64,000 nucleotides of DNA from Pelodera strongyloides. Its lineage: Eukaryota; Nematoda; Chromadorea; Rhabditida; Rhabditidae. Numbering within the stretch: the stretch's first letter is position 1; every line of letters starts with the position of its first letter. A program made the position numbers and the translations under genes. The notes beneath the pieces are model-generated. The model ran no database searches and had not been told where the DNA came from. It saw only the letters and a program-made list of their open reading frames with translations. Positions 53,060 through 62,900 of this stretch are shown here, one piece after another. The DNA is taken from assembly GCA_036852015.1 (NCBI GenBank), contig JAANDG010000079.1, positions 62,001-126,000 of the forward strand, given 5' to 3'.

Positions 53060-53310
53060 ATAACATACCAGACGGCTATCGCCGCCTGAGGCGACTTTCA
53101 AAGTCTAAAATGCAAGAGCATCAGTGAGCACACATGTGAAACTTTTGCAACGTATCTTGAAAAATCATGAAATAAAATTTGAATTTCGCTTGCTCAAGAC
53201 GGGGCTCCGGCTCTCCTTTTATAGCCTTTAGATATTCAAATTTTCGTTGCGTTCACACGCGGCTTCAAACAAAAAAGTAAACTCTTCTCCTTTATGTAAT
53301 AAGATAACCC
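53060..53310. repeat. Dispersed repeat, second copy of 24830-25010
   Basis: CCAGACGGCTATCGCCGCCTG near the left, TTCTCCTTTATGTAATAAG near the right. Confidence 0.6.
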
Positions 53311-53846
53311 GTAACTTTCGGAGGTACCGAGGTTTGAAGTTTGAAGCTTATTGTATCTTCCATGATTTTTAACCTACATGCCTTTGGGCTTTTGACTCAA
53401 TCGATTAAAATTTATATTAGGTGTACCGTAATTTTAATAAGAATCTGTTACCAGCTAGTACCTCTGCTTGTTCGCGCATGGACTATTAAAAAATTTGGAA
53501 AGTGCCAGGTTATGGTATCGTAATTTCCCTATATAAAGTGAAAGTACTCATGGACGGCCACGGTGCACTTTCCACGGTGCACTTTCCACGGAGAAGAAAG
53601 TGCTTCTAAATCCATTAATACAACTAGCACAACATGGAAATCTACTAGTGCATAATCGGAAGTTTAGAACCCTTAGAAACTCTTGTGTTTGTCAACGTTT
53701 AGGAGCTGTACCCGGCGTATGTATATATTTTGTTGTACATTATTTCTAGCAAGCGCGGCCACACATACAAACTGTAAAAATTTATTACAAGTGCAAACGC
53801 GGTGGTAAATAAATAAGTGAATAATGAAAACTGATGTTTAGAATGT

Positions 53847-54690
53847 TTAGAAGGCCAGCCGATATAGGTCCTTTTCGGAAATATGTCTTCCTAGTTCTTC
53901 CCTGAGTCCTTGTTCCATTGTATTTCTAATCCTCATTAACCGTTCCCTTTTATCATCTTGGGTCATTTTTCGATTCTCTTGTACCATTAGAATACGAACC
54001 AACTTTTGTTGCGCAGGCACGGTTAGATGGAATAGGACGTCCTGGAAAGGTTTATGGGGTTTACAAGTCTCCCAAAAATTCGGTGTGATTCTGTCAATAC
54101 TACCGTGTTTCTGCACGAAACCCGCATATATGATATAAAAAAAAAACTATTCTCGTGTAGCTTCAAGGTACGGTAAATTTTCTGCATACTTGCAAACCCC
54201 ATTGTGAAGGCCCAATAAAATTAATAAACATGTTATTCACTAATAAATGGATTCTCCTGCTGGTCTCTCCCGATATATATTTGTCCCTCGCTCCTAAATA
54301 GAATTATCGAGCTCCAATTTGATCCCTAGTGGCCTAGTTGTAGGCAACAAACCGATTGTGTAAATTTTAATGCGAAATACCGGCCGGTTTTTGAAACACC
54401 GAGTAGACCAGCATTCTTATGCAGCTTATACAAATGAACATAAATTAGAATAAAAAATCAAGCTAAATTTGAGCAAATTAACATAAATGCATAAGAGTTC
54501 ACTCATCCACGATGCATTTCGAAAACCGGCTGGTATTTCGCTTTAAACTCACATGCATAAAGTGTCAGAAAAGTTGTAAGTATCCTCGGTTAGCAGTTCA
54601 CTAACCCGTATTCTCTTTTGTCGTTCTTTTTCTTCGGCAAGAGTTGCCTGACGCATCGTCTCGTGTTGTTTTCGCACTGATGGTTCAAGC
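53847..54690 (-). CDS. Last two exons of an unidentified gene interrupted upstream by the LTR element
   Basis: Exon 54606-54690 (TACTTCAG acceptor, one base, 28 codons, GTTAGT donor) joins in phase 0 to the terminal exon 53847-54041 (CCTTTCCAG acceptor, 64 codons, TAA). The first encodes a charged, coiled-coil-prone stretch (RKQHETMRQATLAEEKERQK). The second reads DVLFHLTVPAQQKLVRILMV and continues charged to the end, loosely like the helical repeats of nematode SXP/RAL-2-type proteins (LT..AQ...), a weak resemblance. The intron between holds a family A and a family D MITE. The 5' part must lie beyond the retroelement, right of the window. Confidence 0.6.
54054..54202. mobile_element. MITE family D copy
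   Basis: TGGGGTTTACAAGTCTCCCA on the left, CATACTTGCAAACCCCA on the right; ends 13 bp from the acceptor of the terminal exon on the minus strand. Confidence 0.85.
54367..54546. mobile_element. MITE family A copy, reverse core
   Basis: Starts TTTTAATGCGAAATACCGGC; right end CCGGCTGGTATTTCGCTTTAA. Confidence 0.85.
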
Positions 54691-54879
54691 CTGAAGTAGC
54701 TTTGTCGAATTCAACATGTATCACATATATGACTACACCAGCGCCAGCCTACACTGGGGAAACTCCGCGATTGCGCGGCGGTATCTGTATTGCAGGCACC
54801 GTCCTGCTATACTTGTTGTGTGCTGTTGTGTTGCAATAAAGACCGAGAATAGAAATGGCTTTATCGAAATACCACAAAT

Positions 54880-54929
54880 CTACGGAGATTGGGTTCGCGC
54901 CCGCAGGCAGATCACCAATTTCTCCGTAG
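54880..54929 (-). other. LTR leader hairpin 3
   Basis: Stem CTACGGAGAAATTGG / CCAATCTCCGTAG with a 2-nt bulge, closing the shared loop motif TGATCTGCCTGCGGGCGCGA (minus strand). Confidence 0.85.
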
Positions 54930-54949
54930 CCGCACGATTAATACAGCGA

Positions 54950-54987
54950 AACTCTAGGATCGCGCCCGCAGGCAGATCACTAGAGTT
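54950..54987 (-). other. LTR leader hairpin 2
   Basis: Perfect 8-bp stem AACTCTAG / CTAGAGTT around the shared loop motif; one base differs in the loop (GCGATC for GCGAAC). Confidence 0.85.
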
Positions 54988-55032
54988 GTACAAAATGAAG
55001 GGGAGGCAAGGAGGCCTCAGGAGCTCGGGAGA

Positions 55033-55068
55033 CCACTAGGTTCGCGCCCGCAGGCAGATCACTAGTGG
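55033..55068 (-). other. LTR leader hairpin 1
   Basis: Perfect 7-bp stem CCACTAG / CTAGTGG around the shared loop motif. First of the three after the predicted transcription start. Confidence 0.85.
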
Positions 55069-55134
55069 GTTGAATAACGATTGGATGTATCGCTGGATGG
55101 AATGATCCGCCAATATCATTGGCTCCTGTGGTAT

Positions 55135-55158
55135 CCTTATATAGGAAAGGGGCGGAGC
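55135..55158 (-). promoter_or_regulatory. LTR promoter: GC box and TATA box
   Basis: On the minus strand GCTCCGCCCC (55158-55149) is followed by CCTATATAAGG (55145-55135). A start about 25-30 bp downstream (near 55105-55110) would put all three hairpins in the 5' leader of the genomic RNA. Confidence 0.75.
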
Positions 55159-55533
55159 TTAATGATACTCTCTAACAGTCTTGGATATAATATTTAAGTT
55201 ACTTAACTACCTGCGTCTTGTATCCCTAATATTTTCTCTGCATCTTGCGACACTCCTATGATGTTACACTATATAGGGTGCGTGGGAATAAATTAGTCGG
55301 ATACTCCTAATTTGCATGCTATTTTCCCTATGTGTACTTTACACAAAAGCCGAGGAGGCAAAAAATAGTTCAAAAAGGTTCAACAAAATGTCCAAGAAAT
55401 TTGAATACTTGTCAAGGACAAGTTGAGAATATAAAAGAAATAATAAGTATTAACAAGAATTATAAGGATAACCAAGAATATATAAACCGTTAACCTTAGA
55501 AATTAGTTAATACTTAAAGTGCTGTTCAGCACA

Positions 55534-55549
55534 CTCCGCCCCCGGGAAA
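55534..55549 (-). other. Candidate polypurine tract
   Basis: CCCGGGGGCGGAG on the minus strand directly before the TG of the LTR; the expected primer site for plus-strand DNA synthesis. Confidence 0.6.
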
Positions 55550-55802
55550 ATGGGTAAATGAGGGATAGAAAAAATTCACCACAACCAAAGGCAAGACAAG
55601 AAGCAATCAACAAAATAGACAAAATCAATGTAAGGCACAACACAAAATATATTGGTAATCACCATCCAAATAAGTGAATCAACAAAATATAAGTGAAGAA
55701 AAATATATGAAGATGCACAAAGAAAGGACTACGTGTGCCGAAATCGAAAAAAAATAACTCACGGATTGACATAGAAGGGAATAAATTAAAAAATAGGAAT
55801 AA

Positions 55803-56924
55803 CTAAATTTCTTCTTCATCCTCTTCGTCGGTGAGTTCCAGAGAAATAACGTCTGGAGGCGTCGAGCCACGGATGCGGCGTCGTTTGGCGGGCACAGGGG
55901 GAATCGTCTTGGGAGGGCTTCCCGCCTTGAGAGGGCTCGCCGCCTTGGGAGGGCTCGCCGCCTTCTCGGACCCCTTCACCGCTGCTGTTGAGTTCTGAGG
56001 CAGCGCCTTCAGTTTGCGCCGTGAGTGCGCTTCCATTTGCGAACTCTTCCGGAATGGCAAGGGCGGGAATGATGGTTCAACGTCGGAAGCCTTGGCTTGC
56101 ACCGGGGCAGCAGTCGCCGGGCGTTTAGTGTGCTTTCGGCGAGGCTTCTTGCGTTGCTTCTTCTGGCTCTCCGAGATGGCTGCATCCAGATCGCTCGTCA
56201 GTGCTCGAACCATTTCAACCCTGGCAGGTGGGATGGTTTCAGGATGATTCACTAGCAGACTGTCGACATTGATGTCGCGTCGAAGTTTGTGCGCGGCTAG
56301 CTCGTCCTCAAGATCGTCCTTGAACTGACAGATAATATTCAGGTTTTCTTGGACTTCCCCGTGCAGCTGGGGACATAGAGCCAGATTGTGAGCTTGACCG
56401 CAGTGATGACAACGATGTGTATGCCGCTCGGGGCATTCGACCGGATGTGTGGCAGTTAGAATACGATGCAGGCATATCTTACATCGTCGTTCTTCCGCCA
56501 GGAACAGGAATTTTTTCAGAAGTGTCTGCGGACAACGATAGGATGGGTGAGGCTCAGTGCAGAAAAGGCATGCCGGCGGTTTGTAGGACCGGGCCTTCTG
56601 GTCGCGCAGCATAGAAACTGCCTGATCCAGGTAATAGGTCTTCCGCTGATAAGAAAATTCCTCAAGTTTCTGTCGTCCCAATAGATTAAGCCGCTGGATA
56701 CCTCTGTCGCGGGAATCAGGGGGAGGTTGGGAAGGTTGCAAGAAGGGTGGAATCTCCATCTGGATATTTTCCAGAGGTAAAGTCGAAGTCGAACTCATTT
56801 TTTGAGAGGTGTTAATGAGTGACAACAAGGGTGCACGTTGCGCGCCACGAGGGCGGGGCGCGGAGGGTGCCCTTTCTTTCTCCCTTTGTGAGGGGAGAGT
56901 CGGCTTTGCTCTGTGCCCCTTCAT
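55803..56924 (-). CDS. Accessory retroelement ORF with a gag-like zinc-knuckle triad
   Basis: The ATG at 56924 overlaps the stop of the upstream gag-pol-env frame as ATGA; this start gives 373 residues, while the internal ATG at 56798 gives 331. Three zinc modules follow: a CX2CX3HX4C knuckle (CLFCTEPHPSYRC), a longer one (CKICLHRILTATHPVEC), and a second CX2CX3HX4C (CHHCGQAHNLALC). The order, spacing and the ERRC before the middle one match the triad at the start of the element's own gag-pol frame. The C-terminal part is basic (KKQRKKPRRKHTKR), with AASPPKAASPLK-type repeats and an acidic end (TDEEDEEEI). A gag-derived RNA- or DNA-binding protein is inferred. BEL/Pao elements usually have no ORF here. 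Likely expressed by termination-reinitiation or from a spliced RNA. Confidence 0.75.
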   Translation of the reverse strand: MKGHRAKPTLPSQREKERAPSAPRPRGAQRAPLLSLINTSQKMSSTSTLPLENIQMEIPPFLQPSQPPPDSRDRGIQRLNLLGRQKLEEFSYQRKTYYLDQAVSMLRDQKARSYKPPACLFCTEPHPSYRCPQTLLKKFLFLAEERRCKICLHRILTATHPVECPERHTHRCHHCGQAHNLALCPQLHGEVQENLNIICQFKDDLEDELAAHKLRRDINVDSLLVNHPETIPPARVEMVRALTSDLDAAISESQKKQRKKPRRKHTKRPATAAPVQAKASDVEPSFPPLPFRKSSQMEAHSRRKLKALPQNSTAAVKGSEKAASPPKAASPLKAGSPPKTIPPVPAKRRRIRGSTPPDVISLELTDEEDEEEI

Positions 56925-59900
56925 TGATATTTTGCTTTGTCCGCCCTTAGAGTGAAGTAAGCGGTGCAGACAGGGAGCAAAAAATATGTGGCGAGCAGGG
57001 ACAATCCCAAAATGATCAGAGCAATCAGGCAAGTGCCGATCCAAGTTCCGAGTTCCGAGAGAATGCCCTTGACATCGGGCCAATCCTCCAATGGTTGTTC
57101 TTCGTAGACTGAGGCTCCCTTGAGGGGGTTGAACGAATGTCCCCGAAACAGAAGAGAACCTTCGAGTTGGAGATCCGTGGTCGTTTCTCCACATTGCACG
57201 GTACAACGGATCTGCGGGCTTCTCAAGTTAGAGTAGATGCGGGCCGTTGTCTCTGTTCCGCGGGGGCTGCATGGGAGCATGAATCCGGCATGTCCAATGC
57301 AAGAAACTGAAGCGATCTGCTTAGCTTTTTCCGATTTGCAGGTGATATTGGTCGTCGCTCCCGTTCGGCAGGAATAACACCCTTTCAGGGGCGTAGCCTG
57401 GGATGCGTGACAAATATCGTCGTTGGCCGCGAGGCGAGCCGCGTTGAACGACATGTTCCAATGTGCCGTCAGGATCATCTTCCCCTCAGTCTGGATCTCC
57501 GGTGTATCCTTCGGGAGAATTGCATAAGCGGGTGTGAATAGAGGGAGAGCCATTGAGAGGTCTTCGATGTTCGACAACAAGTCGTGCTCCGCGCATTCAC
57601 ATTGCACACGATCTCCCGCGGGTCTGCAGGCGCACTCCGGTCTCGCGGTACAGTTCAGTGACCTTGCAGCTGCTTCCGAATCGCAGAAGAGAAGAATCTT
57701 GGCCTGATCATGTAGCAGGGCCATATGATCGCGCTGTCGCACAAAAGGCCGCTCCATCGCCTTCATTGGCGTCCATGAGGTGCTATCCAGTTCCATCTTG
57801 TGGTTTCCGATCCGCTTCTCTTGGTTGAGTTCCACTTCCACAAGGGCGGATTCGGTCGTCTTAACGATCCTGTCGATGACAGTGAAGCGCACCTGAGCGA
57901 CTTGGGTCCAGCTCGGGCAGTGGAATATCTCGAGAGGATCGTTGGAGAGGGGTTCCAGAGCTTCCCGCCAGAACTGGCATGCGCTGCTGGGGAGGAGGCA
58001 CCCACATCCGGGTCCTCCGCACGATTCTTGGCACTTCGTGATTCCCGGCAGATGGTTCGCTTCATGGAGTTCCGGAATCATGGAATCAGGTCTGGTCTGT
58101 TCGCAAGCACTTCCTTTGCACGAGCCGGCGTGTGGGCACCTCTTCACACTAACGACCTTGTGGCGTACGGCACGGGTGAAGGCCAAAGTCTCCTTGTTGC
58201 ATCGGAGGCGCAGCTTGTCCCACATCAATCGTACTTCGGCGACAGTGGTACCGTTGTAGGTCAGGAAGGTGCAAGCCTCCTTGCTGCTCGACGACAGGAT
58301 GAAAATCTGCGGGTATCGAGTCGTGCAGCTCTGTTCGTGGCATACTGTCTCGGGCAGAGTGAGCACGTCAACGGGATCGCAAGCCGATGCCGCAGGTAAT
58401 GTTGTCCACAAGGCCAGGGGGATCAGAGCGTACTTGACCAATGAGTCTCTTCTGGCATTAGTGGTCCTTGGCCGGGGATGCCGCACGCGTCTCCAAATGT
58501 TTCGCACAACTTGTAAGAGAAGCTGAATCGGACGTGCTAGGCGAAATGGGGTCACGCAGACCACATAGGTACCAACGATGAACGCGTACACCAGGAAGGC
58601 GAAACACGCGATGGTAACCCACGGGTGGCATTCGACATTCAGTAGAGCCTCTAGGCAGAAAGTGCAGCTGAGTCCCTTGCAGAAATCGACTCCGGAGCAC
58701 ATCGTTCGGAATGCCATTATCCCTTGATCATCACGGTACTTGATCGTCAGTTGGTGGTCCTCCAGACGGATGGACGGCGGGAGGTCGATGTGTTCCAGCT
58801 CCTGTGGATTGTCCTTGGTCACACAGTACCCTTCGGAGCAGAGCCTGAAGGGTAGACGTCGGGGATTGGATACATTCGTGCCACCGACTGTGCAACTCAA
58901 TCCGATCTCGCGGGTTACTTTCTGCGCGACTGAACCCGGACTCAGCAAACACATCAAACAAGCGATGTACGTGAAGGTGTACAACCCGAATCTTCCGGAT
59001 CCGGTATAGTTCCTATCGTCGAGTGCCTGGATGCGGGGGTCGGAATAGTAATCTTCCAGACTCGTTCGGTCATATTCCTCGTCCTCCTCCTGTTCTTCCA
59101 GGCTGTTCCAGAGCGAATCTTGGATATGGACACGCTTCTTGAGGTCGTCTCCGTGAAGCTTGTCGAGAAGAGGCTCGCTGTGCTCCAGCATGGCCTCAGT
59201 GTCGTTTCCAAAATGCATGATGGTGAACAGGTTACGTTCACGAAGTCCTTCCGTAATCATCAAGGCTGGAGTGGTATCGGCCCCGTTGACATCCTCTTGG
59301 CCATCCTCGTCCCATTCCGGTTCGAGATTAGGGTCCGCCTCCTGGTAATTCGGTATGAGGTCGTAACGCCTCTCAACGCGTCCTTGAGGCGTGGTTGGGA
59401 TTAGCCTCCCTTGGTCCACGTCCGGTGCGAGCTCCAGAGGTATGAGATTGCTGATCGCTCGGACTGACTCTCTCTGTGACGCCAGTTTCACCCGAGCTGC
59501 TCGTACCTGTCCGTCTCGACTGTAGATTAGTTCCAAGACCTTTGCGAGGGGCCACGTGCTTCGGTGACCGGTCTGGGGAACCATGACGAGCTGTCCGATG
59601 ATTGGTATCTTCTGAGCCGCACCTCGCTTCGGGAACTGGGCACACCACTTGTTCTTCTCTCTAAGCGCGGTCAGATACTCTTCACGGAACAGCTTCCAGA
59701 ATTTTTCCGAGTACTTCTGCGCGCAGTTGACCGTTCTCAGGGCGTCTTCCCTGGTCTGCAGGGCCCACTTCCCATCCTCCTTGTACTCTTCGTCGAGTTC
59801 GTCAATGATGATACGAGGAAATTGGATGCGTATGCCTTGCTGCAAGAAGTCGATGGGGCGGATGACGCTCCAATCATTGCCAGTGGAAACCTCCGTCAAC

Positions 59901-62900
59901 GGACGCGAGTTCAGGATTCCTTCAATATCGGCAATGGCGGTGATAAACAGCTCTTCCGTCGGTGTTCGGCGAGAGAATGTCTTCTTCAGCAACGACTTCG
60001 TCAGGCCGATCATACGTTCGTAGACGCCTCCCCACCATGGACTGTATGCAGGGATGAAGCTCCACCGGATAGATTGATTCAGCATGTGTCGAGCGAACTC
60101 TTCCTCCTGCTTCTCATCAAGAAGGAAGGTTTGGAAGATGTCAGCGCTCAGAACGAAGCTGGGTTGGTTGTCCGACAACACGGTGTTCGGAATCCCTCTT
60201 CTTGCCACGAAACGAACAATAGCGTTCAAGAAGGATGCCGTGGAGAGTGACTTGACAGTGTCGAGGTATATGGCTCTGGTGGTCAAGCAGACAATGGCCA
60301 AAATCCAGAGTTTTTCCTTTCCAGATGATCCCTCGACGACGAAGGGCCCCGCCATATCAATGCCGACGTGCATGAATGGGCGTGTGGCCAAGGTTCTTTC
60401 CTTCGGAAGGGGTGCTTGCGGCGGATACGGAAAAGGTCGGTTGCGTTCCTTCTGACAAGGTAAGCATTGTCGAACCACCTTCTGCACGATTCTCCGAGGT
60501 TTAGTTATCCAAAAATCCTTTCTCGTTCTGGCGAGAACTTGCGCGACTCCTGCGTGAGTGCGGCAATGGATGTCGTCCACGATCCATCTTGCTGCACGAC
60601 TCTTCCCTGGGACAATAGGCGGGGTTGCGTCGATGTCCGGAAGAGGTTCGACCGCAAGTCGCTGCGTTGCTCGAAGTATACCAAGTTCGTCACGGAATGC
60701 CCTCAGCTGCCTGAGTTCCTTCTCGCCGTCTGGTCTGGGCCAGGCTTGACGTTGTGCCAGTGAGATGAGCAACAACTTGCCCATGGTGACCTGATGTGTG
60801 CTCAGCGTTTTCCCTGCAACGTCGCTCGCGTCAACACTCTTGACGAGACTTGAGAGTCTTTCTTCCAATGAAGCCTTCCGAGCTGTCTTGTTGATGAATC
60901 GGAGTACCCAGGCGGCGATTCTAGCCCTCAGACTCCATTCGGTTGTCTGTTTCGATAGGCAATTATCCGCGCGGTTCGACACTGATAGTTCAGCTGGGAA
61001 GATGTCCTCGAGATCATTCCCGATCTGCTGCGTTACTGAGAATGCTGCATTTTCTTCGTCTGCGTCTTCCTCGTTATCAGTCAGTTCGGGGATCGTGGTC
61101 GTAGGCCACTGGTTCATTCTTTCGATCGGTGGCCCGGTGGTCCAATTTGATGCAAGGAGACCTTCGGGTGAGAGTCCTCTGGTTGCATGATCGGCTGGGT
61201 TCTCCGTGGTAGGGACATGACCAATCCTCACCTCGACTCGACGTCGCACCCACAACAGGTCGCACATTTCTCGGATCTTCTTCACCCGGTTCACGGTGAA
61301 CACACCATCTTCTCTGGTGGAAAGCGATTTCTTCTGGACTTGAGCAATCGCGATCGTTGAATCCGAGAACAGAGAGACGACTTGGGCTCCGAAGTTGTGA
61401 AGGTTCTCGGCGACGTGAACCAACAAGCTGACACCAAGTGTGATTGCCTGAAGTTCTAACTTCGGGATCGTACTCTTCCCCTTGATCGGAGCCAATTTTG
61501 TGCGTGCCATAAGGATATGCGCGTCATATCGGCCGACCGTATACACCACGGCTGAGTACGCTCGTTCCGACGCGTCACAAAACACGACTAGACCATCGTA
61601 GTACGTGTGCACGAACCGAGGCAGGCGGAGAACGAAACCATCGAGTTGACGGGCAATTTCACTGAACTCCGGCTTGAGTTCCTCAACTTCTTCGTCCCAT
61701 CCGATGCCCAGTTTCCACATCCGCTGCAGAAAGATTCGGAGCGGGAGCAGGGCGGGTTCCAACCATCCCATGGGATCGAAAATGCTTGCAAGCGCGCTGG
61801 CGACCGACCTCTTCGTGATTGTATCCATGGTACTGATCTTGACTTGGACAAAAAGGGTGTCCCTCACGTGATCCCACTGGATCCCCAAGAGCGATATCGG
61901 GTCAACGGGTGAGTCGCATTCGTCCACGGGAATGTCCTCCAGTACAGTCTTCTTGTTGCTGTTGAAGTCACGGAGCTTCATGTCACAGGCATCGAAGAAC
62001 TCCTTCAGTCCTTCGATCTTCCGGGTAGCTTCTCCAACCGACTCTGTGGGCATTATGATATTGTCCACATACAAGGAGTCGAGAATTCGCTGAGGGTCCA
62101 AATCCGGTCCAAGGTAGCTGCCCAAATGTTCCGCATGGTACCTGATGCACTGATTCAGCAAGAACGGGCTGCAGGTCAGCCCGAAGGGGAGGACACAGAA
62201 ACGATAGACGATGATGTTCTCCGGTGTTGGGGGTTCATTCGTGTTCCGAACCCAAAGGAAACGACATAGGTCGCGATCACGCGTATCGATGCGAACGTGG
62301 AGAAACGCCTTTTCCAGATCTCCTGTGACCAGGACGGGTCCTGTCCGTGCCCTGAGAAGGAGACCTGTCAAATCGTTGACAGCGTCGAATCCGGTGGGCA
62401 GCAATGAATTCAGACTCCGTTTTCCTTTCTCGGCCGCACTTCCGTCGAAGACTGGACGAATTTTTGTCGACGTCTTCGTCATCTTGACGACGCAGTGGTG
62501 CGGCAGATAGCACACTTCTCCGGGTGGCCCAAACTTCTTCTGTTTCTCAGCCACTTCGATCATCTCCCGATCCAGGTATTCCTCGAAGAGCTCGCTCACC
62601 GCTCGTAGCACTTCCGGCTTGCTCTTCTTGAGGAAGTTCTCAAGGCGCTTTGCCGCGATACCGTAGCAGGAACTCATTTCTTCTCGATGTTCCTCTTCGA
62701 TCGGCAGTCGGACGGAAAGGTAGCGTTCGCCTGGACCGTACTGGTAGTTGATGGTACGGTGGACAAAAGCCGTCAGACGTTCTTGAGCTTCCTTCTTGAT
62801 TTCCGTCTTGGTTTTGCTAAGCTCGACGGTGTCCGTTCCCTCCATTTGGAGATTCCAGTAGTGCTCCGAATCAGGCACCGGCCACTTTCCTTCTTCGACG

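Larger units (their letters stand above)
54717..55533 (-). repeat. 3' LTR of the BEL/Pao element
   Basis: On the minus strand it begins TGTGCTGAACAGC right after a purine tract (CCCGGGGGCGGAG, plus 55534-55546) and is proposed to end TATGTGATACA at 54717, giving TGT...ACA ends and about 817 bp. It holds a promoter and three hairpins. The partner LTR lies beyond the right edge, so the boundaries and the target duplication (CAACA or similar at 54712-54716) cannot be confirmed here. Confidence 0.7.

Noticed and set aside
56925..57206. Longer 467-codon version of the accessory ORF starting at 57206
   Set aside because: The extra N-terminal part is an out-of-frame reading of the env C-terminus; the starts at 56924 or 56798 are more sensible.
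59564..60250. Plus-strand ORFs inside the retroelement (also at 57800-58399, 60084-60455 and others)
   Set aside because: Shadows of the GC-rich antisense of gag-pol-env; none has a recognisable domain.
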